64,000 nucleotides of DNA from Bradyrhizobium sp. WSM3983 (GTDB taxonomy: Bacteria; Pseudomonadota; Alphaproteobacteria; Rhizobiales; Xanthobacteraceae): the NCBI RefSeq assembly GCF_000473045.1, contig NZ_AXAY01000026.1:83441-147440 (forward strand), given 5' to 3'. Of this stretch, positions 33,863 through 42,836 are shown piece after piece. The notes under the pieces are model-generated. The model was not told where the DNA came from and did no database searches. It saw nothing but the letters and a program-made list of their open reading frames with translations. The stretch's first letter is position 1, and each line of letters starts with the position of its first letter. Made by a program: the position numbers and the translations under genes.

Positions 33863-35393
33863 GCCCACGCCCAAAGCCGACGTGTTTCAGGCCAATCGCG
33901 ACCGCGTCGCGCCGCTGCTGAAGAAGCTGCAGGCGGACGGCATCGGTCACATGATCGACGGCAAGATCGTCCCGTCAATCTCCGGTCAGACCTTTGAGAC
34001 GAAGTCGCCGGTCGATGGCGCGACGCTCGCAACCGTGGCTCGCGGCGATGCCGAGGACATCGACGCCGCAGCGACTGCCGCTGCGCTCGCCTTCAAATCC
34101 TGGCGCGACATGGGCCCCGCGATGCGGAAAAAGCTGCTGCATCGCGTCGCCGATGCGATCGAAGACAACGCCGAGGACATCGCCGTGCTCGAATGCATCG
34201 ACACCGGCCAGGCCTATCGCTTCATGGCCAAGGCCGCGATCCGCGCCGCCGAGAACTTTCGCTTCTTTGCCGACAAATGCGCCGAGGCGCGCGATGGACA
34301 GAATACGCCGAGCGACGAGCACTGGAATATCTCGACGCGCGTGCCGATCGGCCCGATCGGCGTGATCACGCCATGGAACACGCCGTTCATGCTCTCGACC
34401 TGGAAGATCGCCCCTGCCCTCGCCGCTGGCTGCACCGTCGTGCACAAGCCGGCCGAGTGGTCGCCGGTGACCGCCGCCATCCTGGCCAAGCTCGTCAAGG
34501 AGGCCGGCGTACCCGACGGCGTGCTCAACACCGTCCACGGCCTTGGTGAAGAGGCCGGCAAGGCGCTCACCGAACACCCCGCGATCAAGGCGATCGGCTT
34601 CGTCGGCGAGAGCGCGACGGGCTCCGCGATCATGGTGCAGGGCGCGCCGACCCTGAAGCGCGTGCATTTCGAGCTCGGCGGCAAGAACCCCGTGATCGTG
34701 TTCGACGATGCCGATCTCGACCGCGCGCTCGATGCCGTCGTCTTCATGATCTACTCGCTCAATGGCGAGCGCTGCACGTCCTCGAGCCGCCTGCTGATCC
34801 AGCAGAATATCGCGGAGAAGTTCATCAAGAAGCTGACCGCGCGCGTGAAGGCGCTGAAGGTCGGTCATCCCCTCGATCCCTTAACCGAAATCGGGCCGCT
34901 GATCCACGAGCGGCACCTGGCAAAGGTCTGCTCCTATTTCGACGTCGCGTGCCAGGACGGCGCCACGATTGCGGTCGGCGGCAAAGCCTATGACGGCCCG
35001 GGCGGCGGACACTATGTCGAGCCCACGCTGGTCACCGGCGCGAGCGGCAAGATGCGCGTGGCGCAGGAAGAGGTGTTCGGTCCCTTCCTCACCGTGCTGC
35101 CCTTTAAAGACGAGGCGGAGGCGATCGAGATCGCCAACGACATCCGCTATGGTCTCACCGGCTATGTCTGGACCAACGATGTGGGCCGCGCATTGCGCGT
35201 TGCGGATGCGCTGGAAGCCGGCATGATCTGGTTGAACTCGGAGAACGTCCGCCATCTGCCGACGCCGTTCGGCGGCATGAAGGCCTCAGGCATCGGCCGC
35301 GACGGCGGCGACTACTCGTTCGACTTCTACATGGAAACCAAGCACGTCTCGCTGGCGCGGGGCACGCACAAGATTCAGAAACTGGGAATCTGA
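33855..35393 (+). CDS. hpaE: 5-carboxymethyl-2-hydroxymuconate semialdehyde dehydrogenase
   Basis: 512 residues of the aldehyde dehydrogenase superfamily. Landmarks are ITPWNTPFMLSTWKIAPALA, AEWSPVTA, GFVGESATGSAIM, VHFELGGKNPVIVFDDADLD (general-base Glu), the nucleophile Cys in LNGERCTSSSRLL, and AQEEVFGPFLTVLPF. It oxidises the semialdehyde formed by HpaD using NAD+. It starts inside the hpaF end, preceded by GTGGAGG. The final TKHVSLARGTHKIQKLGI is typical of this subfamily. Confidence 0.95.
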   Translation: MDKPTPKADVFQANRDRVAPLLKKLQADGIGHMIDGKIVPSISGQTFETKSPVDGATLATVARGDAEDIDAAATAAALAFKSWRDMGPAMRKKLLHRVADAIEDNAEDIAVLECIDTGQAYRFMAKAAIRAAENFRFFADKCAEARDGQNTPSDEHWNISTRVPIGPIGVITPWNTPFMLSTWKIAPALAAGCTVVHKPAEWSPVTAAILAKLVKEAGVPDGVLNTVHGLGEEAGKALTEHPAIKAIGFVGESATGSAIMVQGAPTLKRVHFELGGKNPVIVFDDADLDRALDAVVFMIYSLNGERCTSSSRLLIQQNIAEKFIKKLTARVKALKVGHPLDPLTEIGPLIHERHLAKVCSYFDVACQDGATIAVGGKAYDGPGGGHYVEPTLVTGASGKMRVAQEEVFGPFLTVLPFKDEAEAIEIANDIRYGLTGYVWTNDVGRALRVADALEAGMIWLNSENVRHLPTPFGGMKASGIGRDGGDYSFDFYMETKHVSLARGTHKIQKLGI

Positions 35394-35419
35394 CGCTCGT
35401 CGTTCCGAGGGGAAACGCA

Positions 35420-36403
35420 ATGCCCGTACCGCAACACATCTTCGAGCCGCCGTTCAACATCATCCGCTCCAGCCACGTCGTGCTCGACGTGACCGATCTG
35501 AAACTGAGCCGCGCGTTCTACGAGACCATTGTCGGCCTGCATGTCGAGGACGCCGATGACAATGTCGTGTACCTGCGCGCAGCCGAAGAGCATCAGCATC
35601 ACTCGCTGGTGCTGCGCAAGGCCGCGGCGCCCGCTTGCAATCGGCTCGGCTTCAAGGTTGGCAATGACGGCGACCTCGACAAGGCCGCAAAGTTTCTCTC
35701 CGGGAACGGCCTTGGCTACGGCTTCGTCGACCAGCCGTTCCAGGGCCGCACGCTGCAATTCACCGATCCCTTCGGCTTCCAGATCGAGCTCTATGCGTCG
35801 ATGGACCGCCGGCCGCATTTGCTCCGCCGCTTCGATCTCTACAAGGGCTGTCACCCGCAGCGGCTCGATCATTTCAATGTCTTCGCCGCCGAGGTGCAGG
35901 ACACCGTCGAGTTCTATGCGCGGCTGGGCTTTCGCCTCACCGAATATGCCGAAGAGGACGGGCCGAACGGCCGCATCGCAGCCGCCTGGATGCACCGCAA
36001 GGGCAATGTCCACGATTTTGCCGTCACCAACGGCAAAGGCCCTCGGCTGCACCATTTCGCCTATTGGACGCCGACCGCGATGAACATCATCCATCTCTGC
36101 GACGTGATGGCTTCGGCAGGCTTCGTCAAGAACATCGAACGCGGCCCGGGACGCCACGGCATTTCGAATGCGTTCTTCCTCTACGTCCGGGATCCCGACG
36201 GGCATCGCCTCGAGCTCTACACCAGCGACTACTTTACGGGCGATCACGACCACGAGCCGCTGCGCTGGTCACTGCGCGATCCGCGGCGCCAGACATTGTG
36301 GGGCGCGCCGGCGCCGCGCTCCTGGTTCGAACAAGGCTCGCCGTTCACAGGGCAAGCAGTACGTGAGCCAAAGTTCGTGGCCGACGTGCTGGTGGCGGAT
36401 TGA
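35420..36403 (+). CDS. hpaD: 3,4-dihydroxyphenylacetate 2,3-dioxygenase
   Basis: 327 residues with two vicinal-oxygen-chelate modules. Metal ligands are expected in QRLDHFNVFAAEV (first His), RLHHFAYWTPT (second His) and GHRLELYTSDYFTG (Glu). The sequence and the C-terminal SLRDPRRQTLWG lid segment fit the extradiol homoprotocatechuate dioxygenase of Brevibacterium/Arthrobacter type, not the unrelated HpaD of E. coli. It opens the catechol ring to the 2-hydroxymuconic semialdehyde using Fe(II) or Mn(II) and O2. GAGGGG lies before the ATG; it is 26 bp after hpaE in the same operon. Confidence 0.94.
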   Translation: MPVPQHIFEPPFNIIRSSHVVLDVTDLKLSRAFYETIVGLHVEDADDNVVYLRAAEEHQHHSLVLRKAAAPACNRLGFKVGNDGDLDKAAKFLSGNGLGYGFVDQPFQGRTLQFTDPFGFQIELYASMDRRPHLLRRFDLYKGCHPQRLDHFNVFAAEVQDTVEFYARLGFRLTEYAEEDGPNGRIAAAWMHRKGNVHDFAVTNGKGPRLHHFAYWTPTAMNIIHLCDVMASAGFVKNIERGPGRHGISNAFFLYVRDPDGHRLELYTSDYFTGDHDHEPLRWSLRDPRRQTLWGAPAPRSWFEQGSPFTGQAVREPKFVADVLVAD

Positions 36404-36432
36404 TGCGAGTTGCCGGCCCGAACTCTCTCCCC

Positions 36433-36560
36433 GTCGTCCCGGCGAAGGCCGGGACCCATAACCACAGGATGGGGTTTGGCGAAGGCTGGCCGTTCGGGAT
36501 TGTCATCACGTCCGATCGATAGATCACGCGGTATGGGTCCCGGCCTTCGCCGGGACGACA
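36433..36560. repeat. Palindromic repeat, GTCGTCCCGGCGAAGGCCGGGACCCATA family
   Basis: GTCGTCCCGGCGAAGGCCGG is mirrored at the right end by CCGGCCTTCGCCGGGACGAC, with GGGACCCATA / TATGGGTCCC next to it. A second copy is at 57991-58131. It sits inside the hpa operon between hpaD and the FAH-family gene and may affect read-through or stability. Confidence 0.9.
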
Positions 36561-36579
36561 AAGAAACAGTGAGTCGCCG

Positions 36580-37449
36580 ATGAAGCTCCCTCGCCTCGCC
36601 ACCTACTCCGTCAAGGGTGAAACCCGCTACGGCGCCGTCCTGGAGGGCGGCATCGTCGATCTCTCCCCGCGCCATGCCAGGGACTATCCGACGCTGCGCG
36701 AGGTGATTGCAGCCGGAAAACTCGCGAGCCTTGCCGAAGAAGCCGCCAGCCTCACGCCGGACCACGCGCTCGGCGACATCACCTGGCTGCCGCCGGTGCC
36801 CGCGCCGGAAAAGATCATCTGCATCGGCGTCAACTATCCCGACCGCAATGCCGAGTACAAGGACGGCCAGGACACGCCGAAATATCCGAGCATGTTCATG
36901 CGCTCGCCCCGTTCTTTCGTCGGCCACGACACGCCGCTGGTGCGCCCGCGCGCATCCGCGCAGCTCGACTACGAGGGCGAGATCGTGCTGGTGATCGGCA
37001 AGCCCGGCCGGCATATTGCCGAGAGCGCCGCGCTAGACCACATCGCCGCGCTCACGCTCTGCAACGAAGGTTCGGTGCGCGACTGGCTCCGCCACGCCAA
37101 ATTCAACGTCACACAAGGCAAGAACTTTGATTCCAGCGGCAGCCTCGGCCCCTGGCTCGTGCCCTACATGAGGGAGGCGCAGATCGCCGACATCAGGCTG
37201 ACCACGCATGTCAACGGCGAGCTGCGGCAGGACGACTCTACCGGCCGCCTGATGTTCCCATTCCGCTACCTGATCAGCTATATCTCGACCTTCGCGACGC
37301 TCATTCCCGGCGATATCATCGTCACGGGCACGCCGACCGGCGCCGGCGCACGGTTCGATCCGCCGCGCTACCTGAAGCCGGGCGACGTCATCGAGGTCGC
37401 GGCCGAGGGCATTGGCAACCTGCGCAACGGCGTCGTCGACGAAACCTGA
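36580..37449 (+). CDS. Fumarylacetoacetate hydrolase-family protein, HpaG-like
   Basis: 289 residues. An N-terminal extension of about 75 residues precedes the FAH fold: IICIGVNYPDRNAEYK, FMRSPRSFVGHDTPLVRP, DYEGEIVLVIGKPGRHI (metal Glu residues), GKNFDSSGSLGPWLVP and TGTPTGAGARFDPPRYLKPG. In the homoprotocatechuate route the decarboxylase of the 5-oxo tricarboxylate (HpaG) is of this family, and no other candidate is in the cluster, so this gene probably fills that step. The single FAH domain differs from the duplicated E. coli HpaG. A generic acylpyruvate hydrolase is the alternative. Confidence 0.82.
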   Translation: MKLPRLATYSVKGETRYGAVLEGGIVDLSPRHARDYPTLREVIAAGKLASLAEEAASLTPDHALGDITWLPPVPAPEKIICIGVNYPDRNAEYKDGQDTPKYPSMFMRSPRSFVGHDTPLVRPRASAQLDYEGEIVLVIGKPGRHIAESAALDHIAALTLCNEGSVRDWLRHAKFNVTQGKNFDSSGSLGPWLVPYMREAQIADIRLTTHVNGELRQDDSTGRLMFPFRYLISYISTFATLIPGDIIVTGTPTGAGARFDPPRYLKPGDVIEVAAEGIGNLRNGVVDET

Positions 37450-37474
37450 CCAACAACGCGAATGGAATGATGCA

Positions 37475-39100
37475 ATGACCACCCTCACCGGCGGCGAAGC
37501 GATCGTAAGCGGGCTCGTCGCCCATGGCGTCGACACCGTGTTCGGCCTGCCCGGCGCGCAGGTCTACGGGCTGTTCGACGCCTTCCATCAGGCTCAGCTC
37601 AAGGTGATCGGCGCGCGGCATGAGCAGGCCTGCGGCTACATGGCGTTCGGCTACGCGCGCGCCAGCGGCAAGCCCGGCGTGTTCAGCGTGGTGCCCGGCC
37701 CCGGCGTGCTCAATGCCAGCGCGGCGCTGCTCACCGCCTATGGCTGCAACGAGCCGGTACTGTGCGTCACCGGCCAGGTGCCGACGCAGTTTCTCGGCAA
37801 GGGCCGCGGCCATCTGCACGAGATGCCGGACCAGCTCGCGACCCTGCGCACCTATGTGAAATGGGCCGATCGCATCGAACATCCCGGCAACGCTCCGACC
37901 GCCGTGGCACGCGCGTTCCAGGAGATGACGTCCGGCCGCCGCGGTCCCGCCTCGGTGGAGATGCCCTGGGATATCTTTACGCAGCGCGCGGACACTGCCG
38001 CCGCGCGGGTGCTGGAACCGTTGCCCGCCCCGCAACCTGATCCTGACATGATCAAGCAGGCGGTCGCGCTCATCACGAGCAGCAAGGCGCCGATGATCTT
38101 CGTCGGCAGCGGTGCGATCGAGGCGCGCGAGGAGATCCTCGAGCTCGCCGAGATGATCGACGCGCCTGTGGTCGCCTTCCGCAGCGGCCGCGGCATCGTC
38201 TCCAACGCGCACGAGCTCGGCCTGACCATGGCCGCCGCCTACAAGCTGTGGGCCAAGACCGATCTGATGATCGGTATCGGCACGCGGCTGGAGCTGCCGA
38301 CCATGTCGCGCTGGCCGTTCCGTCCCGACGGGTTGAAGAGCATCCGCATCGACATCGATCCCGTCGAGATGCGGCGATTCATCTCCGACACTGCTATTGT
38401 TGCCGATGCCAAAGCTGCGACGGCCGATCTCACCGCCGCCGTCAGCAAGGCCGGCTACGGCAAGACCGCCGGCCGCCGCGCGGCGATCCGCGAGGCGACC
38501 GCGACCGCGCTGGCAGAGATCCAGCGCATCCAGCCGCAGATGGCGTATCTGAACATCCTGCGCGAGGTGCTGCCGGCGAATGCGATCGTCACCGATGAAT
38601 TGTCGCAATTCGGCTTCGCCTCCTGGTACGGCTTTCCGATCTACGAGCCGCGCACCTTCATCACCTCGGGCTATCAGGGCACGCTCGGCTCGGGTTTTCC
38701 GACCGCGCTTGGCGCCAAGGTCGCGAACCCCGACAAGCCCGTGGTCGCGATCACCGGCGATGGTGGCTTCATGTTCGGCGTGCAGGAGCTTGCCACCGCC
38801 GTGCAGTTCAACATCGGCGTGGTGACGCTGGTGTTCAACAACGACGCCTATGGCAATGTCCGCCGCGACCAGCGCGAACGTTTTGACGGCCGCGTGGTGG
38901 CCTCCGATCTGGTCAATCCGGATTTCGTCAAGCTCGCGGAATCCTTTGGCGTCGCCTCCGCGCGCGTCACCGCGCCGGACCAGTTCAAGGCGGCGATGGA
39001 GAAGGCGCTCGCGCATGGCGGGCCGTACCTGATCTCGGTCGAGGTGACGCGGGATTCGGAGGTCAGTCCGTGGGCCTTCATTCACCCGCCGAAGCCTTAG
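37475..39100 (+). CDS. Thiamine-diphosphate-dependent enzyme, acetolactate synthase-like
   Basis: 541 residues from ATG 37475. Three domains are seen: an N-terminal pyrimidine-binding part with the catalytic Glu (VIGARHEQACGYMAFGYARA), a central FAD/ADP-like domain (IFVGSGAIEAREEILEL) and a C-terminal ThDP-binding part with GDGGFMFGVQELATA...NND. The substrate is probably a 2-oxo acid. The closest families are acetolactate synthase-like and 2-oxo-acid decarboxylases. It follows the FAH gene after 25 bp, so it is probably co-transcribed with the hpa genes, but no step of the classical pathway needs it. Confidence 0.88.
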   Translation: MTTLTGGEAIVSGLVAHGVDTVFGLPGAQVYGLFDAFHQAQLKVIGARHEQACGYMAFGYARASGKPGVFSVVPGPGVLNASAALLTAYGCNEPVLCVTGQVPTQFLGKGRGHLHEMPDQLATLRTYVKWADRIEHPGNAPTAVARAFQEMTSGRRGPASVEMPWDIFTQRADTAAARVLEPLPAPQPDPDMIKQAVALITSSKAPMIFVGSGAIEAREEILELAEMIDAPVVAFRSGRGIVSNAHELGLTMAAAYKLWAKTDLMIGIGTRLELPTMSRWPFRPDGLKSIRIDIDPVEMRRFISDTAIVADAKAATADLTAAVSKAGYGKTAGRRAAIREATATALAEIQRIQPQMAYLNILREVLPANAIVTDELSQFGFASWYGFPIYEPRTFITSGYQGTLGSGFPTALGAKVANPDKPVVAITGDGGFMFGVQELATAVQFNIGVVTLVFNNDAYGNVRRDQRERFDGRVVASDLVNPDFVKLAESFGVASARVTAPDQFKAAMEKALAHGGPYLISVEVTRDSEVSPWAFIHPPKP

Positions 39101-39103
39101 TGA

Positions 39104-39214
39104 TCCTCATGGTGAGGAGGCGCGAAGCGCCGTCTCGAACCATGAAAGGCCCGGCTCTCGCATCTCGGCCTTCATCCTTCGAGACGCTTGCTACGCAAGC
39201 TCCTCAGGATGAGG
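39104..39214. repeat. Palindromic repeat, CCTCATGGTGAGGAGGCGC family
   Basis: CCTCATGGTGAGGAGGCGCG at the left and CTTGCTACGCAAGCTCCTCA...GATGAGG at the right form an inverted element with GTCTCGAACCATG and CATCCTTCGAGACGC arms. A related copy is at 62070-62190. It fills the gap between the rightward ThDP gene and leftward alkB, where a hairpin could end both transcripts. Confidence 0.8.
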
Positions 39215-39221
39215 GGATGGA

Positions 39222-39875
39222 CTAGCGCGTCCTGCGAAACGTCAAATTGATCCGCTTGCGCCCGAGCAGCGCATGCTCGCCGTCGGCGAGCGGCGCGACG
39301 CCGTGATAGGCGAGCCTGCTGGCCCCGCCCCAGACCACGACGTCGCCGTGGACGAGGCGGAAGCGGCGCGGCTTGTCGCTGCGCGCCAGGCCGCCGAACA
39401 GGAAGGTCGCGGGCAGGCCGAGCGAAACCGAGACGATCGGCGCCGAATAATCCAGCTCGTCCTTGTCCTGGTGCAGCGACAGCCGCGTGCCGGGTTCGTA
39501 GCGATTGACGAGGCAGGCATCGGGCGCGAAGCAAGTGAAGCCGCCCTGCTCTGCCACGCGGCGGGCCAGGTCGCGGAGCACGGGCGGCATTGCCGGCCAC
39601 GGCGCCTCGGTTCGCGGATCGATGGGATCATAGCGGTAGCCGGTGTGATCGGTGATCCAGCCGCGCTCGCCGCAATTGGTCATCGCCACCGACATCAGGC
39701 GGCCGCCAGGCGTGGTCATGTGGCGGAACGGCGACTGCGCCACGATCGCGCGCACGGCTTCGATCAGCTCGCTTTCGATCGGCTTGACGAAGCCGCGCAG
39801 CAGCACGGCGCCGTCGGCGATCTCCTCGCGAGACTGCTGCGCCTCGGCGACGCTATCGAACAGATCAGCCGTCAA
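39222..39875 (-). CDS. alkB: AlkB-type 2-oxoglutarate-dependent DNA/RNA dealkylase
   Basis: 217 residues. The start appears to be TTG 39875 (MTADLFDS). Iron ligands are H135 and D137 (LSLHQDKDELDY) and H191 (LAYHGVAPLADGEH). The 2-oxoglutarate arginine is in RKRINLTFRRTR at the end. The pattern (SVAMTNCGERGWITDHTGYR) is that of E. coli-type AlkB, which oxidatively removes methyl groups from 1-methyladenine and 3-methylcytosine. A second 2-oxoglutarate oxygenase gene lies 35 bp upstream on the same strand, so both are likely in one operon. Confidence 0.94.
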   Translation of the reverse strand: MTADLFDSVAEAQQSREEIADGAVLLRGFVKPIESELIEAVRAIVAQSPFRHMTTPGGRLMSVAMTNCGERGWITDHTGYRYDPIDPRTEAPWPAMPPVLRDLARRVAEQGGFTCFAPDACLVNRYEPGTRLSLHQDKDELDYSAPIVSVSLGLPATFLFGGLARSDKPRRFRLVHGDVVVWGGASRLAYHGVAPLADGEHALLGRKRINLTFRRTR

Positions 39876-39910
39876 TTGCTCTGCTCACTTCGCATGTTCA
39901 CTTGTCATGT

Positions 39911-40660
39911 TCACTTGGCATCATGGAAGATCACACCCAGCGTGTGGCGCTGGCCGGAGCGAATCCGGCTGACGCCATGGCGCAAATTAACGCGGTACGT
40001 GCCGCGTGTCCCCTGCACCGGGCGATGATGCACGGCAAAGGCGACCGCGTCGCCTTGCGCCAGCGGCACGACCTCGGCGCGGGACTGCATGCGCGGGCGC
40101 TGCTCGGTCAGCACGAACTCGCCGCCGCTGAAGTCGCGGCCCGGCTCCGACAGGAGGATCGCCACCTGAAGCGGGAAGACGTGCTCGCCATAGAGGTCCT
40201 GGTGCAGGCAGTTGAAGTCGCCGGCCTCGTATTGCAGCAGCAGCGGGGTCGGCTGCGCCTGCCCTGCTTCGTGGCAGCGCTTGAGGAACGCCGCATGCGC
40301 TGTGGGATAGCGGATGTCGATCCCCATCGCCTCGTTCCAGCGATTGGCGACGCCTTGCAGATGCGCATAGAGCGCCGGGCGTAGCTCCGCGATCAGATCG
40401 GGCAGCGGATAGGAGAAATATTTGTATTCGCCACGGCCAAAGCCGTGGCGGCCCATGACGATGCGGCTGCGGAACTGCGTGTCGTCGGGATAGAGCGCGG
40501 CGACGGCGCGGCATTGCTCCGGTGTGAGCAGGCCCTTCAGGACGGCGCAGCCCTGGGTGTCGAGCTCGGCGATGATTTGGGGCCAGTCGAGGGCGTCGAC
40601 TTGGGCGGCGATGTCGGCGGAGGTGTGGGCTGATTTTCGTGCTGTTGCTGTCATGATCAC
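39911..40660 (-). CDS. 2-oxoglutarate/Fe(II)-dependent oxygenase
   Basis: 249 residues from ATG 40660; ATG 40654 is equally possible. The double-stranded beta-helix ligands are seen as H153 and D155 (NCLHQDLYGEHVFPLQ), a distal His in FAVHHRPVQGTRG, and an Arg in YRVNLRHGVSRIRSG. It is a cytoplasmic hydroxylase or dealkylase of a group commonly paired with AlkB in rhizobia. The pair may deal with alkylation damage. The substrate is not known. Confidence 0.85.
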   Translation of the reverse strand: MIMTATARKSAHTSADIAAQVDALDWPQIIAELDTQGCAVLKGLLTPEQCRAVAALYPDDTQFRSRIVMGRHGFGRGEYKYFSYPLPDLIAELRPALYAHLQGVANRWNEAMGIDIRYPTAHAAFLKRCHEAGQAQPTPLLLQYEAGDFNCLHQDLYGEHVFPLQVAILLSEPGRDFSGGEFVLTEQRPRMQSRAEVVPLAQGDAVAFAVHHRPVQGTRGTYRVNLRHGVSRIRSGQRHTLGVIFHDAK

Positions 40661-40709
40661 GACTTTCGCAAGACTGATCCCCCGGCGCCACCCGATTTCC
40701 GCTCTCTCC

Positions 40710-40796
40710 CGTCATTGCGAGGAGCTCTTGCGACGAAGCAATCCAGAATCCCTCCGCGGAACCAGTCTGGATTGCTTCGCTACGCTCGCAATGACG
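40710..40796. repeat. Palindromic repeat, CGTCATTGCGAGGAGC family
   Basis: CGTCATTGCGAGGAGC at the left is mirrored by GCTCGCAATGACG at the right, with AAGCAATCCAGA / TCTGGATTGCTT as inner arms. A second copy is at 55148-55234 and a half copy at 31740-31780. It lies between two leftward genes. Confidence 0.9.
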
Positions 40797-40807
40797 GAAG
40801 AAGGACC

Positions 40808-41494
40808 TCAGCCCCGCACTGGCAGCGTCACGACGTCGTACCCGTGCCTGATCGTCCGCTTCAGCACGGGATCCTCAAGCTCGAACTCGAAGCGGTCGGC
40901 GGGGCGGATGCCGCCCTTGGCTGCAAACGTGCCACCGAACATGGCGCAGCCGTCGGGGAACTTCTTGCCGTCAAACCCTCGCGCGATGAGGTCGGCGACC
41001 GGCAGCATCGCGTCGAGCGTGCCCTCCTGGTAGAGCACGCGTTCGCCCTTGATCGTGGCATAGGAGCGCAAAATCATCCTGTCCCAATGGCCGATGACGT
41101 CTTCGAGCTCCCACAGCGTCGATGCGATCGGCTTGTCGCACATCTGCTTGGAGACCGTGACGTTGTAGGCCTCGACCTTGCGGTCAGTGTGGTCGGAGCC
41201 GCAGCCGACGAAGATGTGGCCCTGCCAGCCGATCAGCACGAACTCGACCTCGCCGGACGAGTCCCCACCGCAGCATTCGATGCTGTCCTCTTGGGTCAGC
41301 CGCCGCGGCGAGGCGCGGTAGTAGATCGGCGTGGACGCCGGCCGCGCGATGCCCATGGCTTCGAGCTCGGCTATGTGCTTGTCGCGCGCGATCGCGTCGC
41401 GGCCGGTCCAACCGGCGATGACCATTTGGTCGATCGCCAGCGTCAGCGGCGTGGTGGTGTCCTGGGCGTCGACGGTGAAAGTCAGGTCAAACAC
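40808..41494 (-). CDS. DUF2848 family protein
   Basis: 228 residues from GTG 41494 (FDLTFTVDAQ). The sequence fits the DUF2848 family, which is widespread beside amidases and other acid-amide enzymes in proteobacteria; landmarks are EFVLIGWQGHIFVGCGSDHT, NVTVSKQMCDKPIAS and GTFAAKGGIRPADRFEFE. The fold resembles fumarylacetoacetate hydrolase-like proteins in the C-terminal part, but this is a weak impression. The start overlaps the end of the upstream amidase gene by 8 bp, so they form an operon. No activity is known to me. Confidence 0.8.
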   Translation of the reverse strand: MFDLTFTVDAQDTTTPLTLAIDQMVIAGWTGRDAIARDKHIAELEAMGIARPASTPIYYRASPRRLTQEDSIECCGGDSSGEVEFVLIGWQGHIFVGCGSDHTDRKVEAYNVTVSKQMCDKPIASTLWELEDVIGHWDRMILRSYATIKGERVLYQEGTLDAMLPVADLIARGFDGKKFPDGCAMFGGTFAAKGGIRPADRFEFELEDPVLKRTIRHGYDVVTLPVRG

Positions 41495-42836
41495 GAATGA
41501 CGGCCTCCATGCCGGCAGCAAGTTCGAAGATACGACGATCGGATCCACCCGCGCCCGCCAGCATCAGGCCGACGGGGACGTCGCCCTCGCGATGAGCAGG
41601 GATCGAGATGGCACAGCCATCGATCATGTTGATCAGAGTGCAATTGCGCAGCGCGCGCATGTTCTGGGTGGTGAACACCTTGTCGTCGGCTAGATCTGAA
41701 ATCTTCGGCGGCGTGTTGGCGGTGGTCGGCAGCACCAGCGCGTCATAGGGCGCGATGCGGGCATTGACGCGCGCGATCAGCGAGCGGCGCTCGTTGACGA
41801 GATCGATGTAGTCCGCCGCGCTCTGCGCCTCGCCGCGCATGATGCGGACGGACACGCGGGGATCGTAGACGTCGCCCTTGGCCGTGATGAGATAGCGGTG
41901 CCAGGCGTAGCTTTCGGACGCGGCAAAGCCCCCCTTGGCGTTCATCGGGCCGATGTCGTGGAATTCCGCCATCTCGATGCGCTCGATGATGGCGCCGTGA
42001 TCGGCGAGCGATTTCAGCGCGCGCTCGAAGGTCCCGGAGACTTCTGCGTCGAGGTCGTCGAGCGCGATCGTGGTCGGCACCGCGAGCCGCATGCCTTTCA
42101 CGGGGCGCGGCTTCAGCGCGAGGATCGGCTCGCTGGCGAGCACGGCGTCGAGAATGGCACAGCAGCTGACCGATCGCGCCAGCGGACCGATGCTGTCAAG
42201 CGAGAACGACAGCGGCACCGAGCCGTCCAGCGGCACGCGGCGCTGCGTCGGCTTGTAACCGACGATACCATTGAAGGCCGCCGGAATCCGGCAGGAGCCG
42301 CCGGTGTCGGTGCCGAGCGCGCCATGCGCCATGCCGTCGAGCACGGACACCGCCGCGCCCGAGGACGAGCCGCCGGGCACGTGGCCCACGGCCCGGTTCC
42401 AGGCCCCCTTTGGCGTGCCGTAATGCGGATTGATGCCGATGCCGGAATAGGCGAATTCGGTCATGTTGGTCCGCCCGATCACGACGAAGCCGGCGTGGCG
42501 CAGCCGCGCAACCGCCGCCGCATCGTGCTCCGCTGGATCGGAATCGTCGAGCGCACGAGAGCCGGCGCGCGTCGTCTGTCCCCTGATATCGAAGAGATCC
42601 TTGATCGAGACCGGAATACCGGCATAGCACGACGGCGCGGCCTTCACCTTGCGCAGGGCATCCATCGCGTCCGCGGCTACGAGCGCGGCGTCCTTGTCGA
42701 CATGGATGAAGGTGCGCTGGCCCTCGCCTGCGGGGTCGGCGATCCTGGCGATGCACGCCTCGACCAGCTTGCGGGAGGTGGTGCGGCCGCTTTCGAGGTC
42801 CTCGGCGAGCTTCGCCAGTGTCGGAAAATCGGGCAT
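41487..42836 (-). CDS. Amidase (amidase signature family)
   Basis: 449 residues from ATG 42836. The Ser-cisSer-Lys triad is K79 (GIPVSIKDLFD), S157 (VPGGSSSGAAVS) and S181 (GTDTGGSCRIPAAFNG). Further family segments are FVVIGRTNMTEFAYSG and YDALVLPTTANTPP. It hydrolyses a carboxamide or related substrate in the cytoplasm. No ammonia or urea-pathway genes are adjacent; its only partner is the overlapping DUF2848 gene. Specificity cannot be read from sequence. Confidence 0.93.
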   Translation of the reverse strand: MPDFPTLAKLAEDLESGRTTSRKLVEACIARIADPAGEGQRTFIHVDKDAALVAADAMDALRKVKAAPSCYAGIPVSIKDLFDIRGQTTRAGSRALDDSDPAEHDAAAVARLRHAGFVVIGRTNMTEFAYSGIGINPHYGTPKGAWNRAVGHVPGGSSSGAAVSVLDGMAHGALGTDTGGSCRIPAAFNGIVGYKPTQRRVPLDGSVPLSFSLDSIGPLARSVSCCAILDAVLASEPILALKPRPVKGMRLAVPTTIALDDLDAEVSGTFERALKSLADHGAIIERIEMAEFHDIGPMNAKGGFAASESYAWHRYLITAKGDVYDPRVSVRIMRGEAQSAADYIDLVNERRSLIARVNARIAPYDALVLPTTANTPPKISDLADDKVFTTQNMRALRNCTLINMIDGCAISIPAHREGDVPVGLMLAGAGGSDRRIFELAAGMEAVIRV

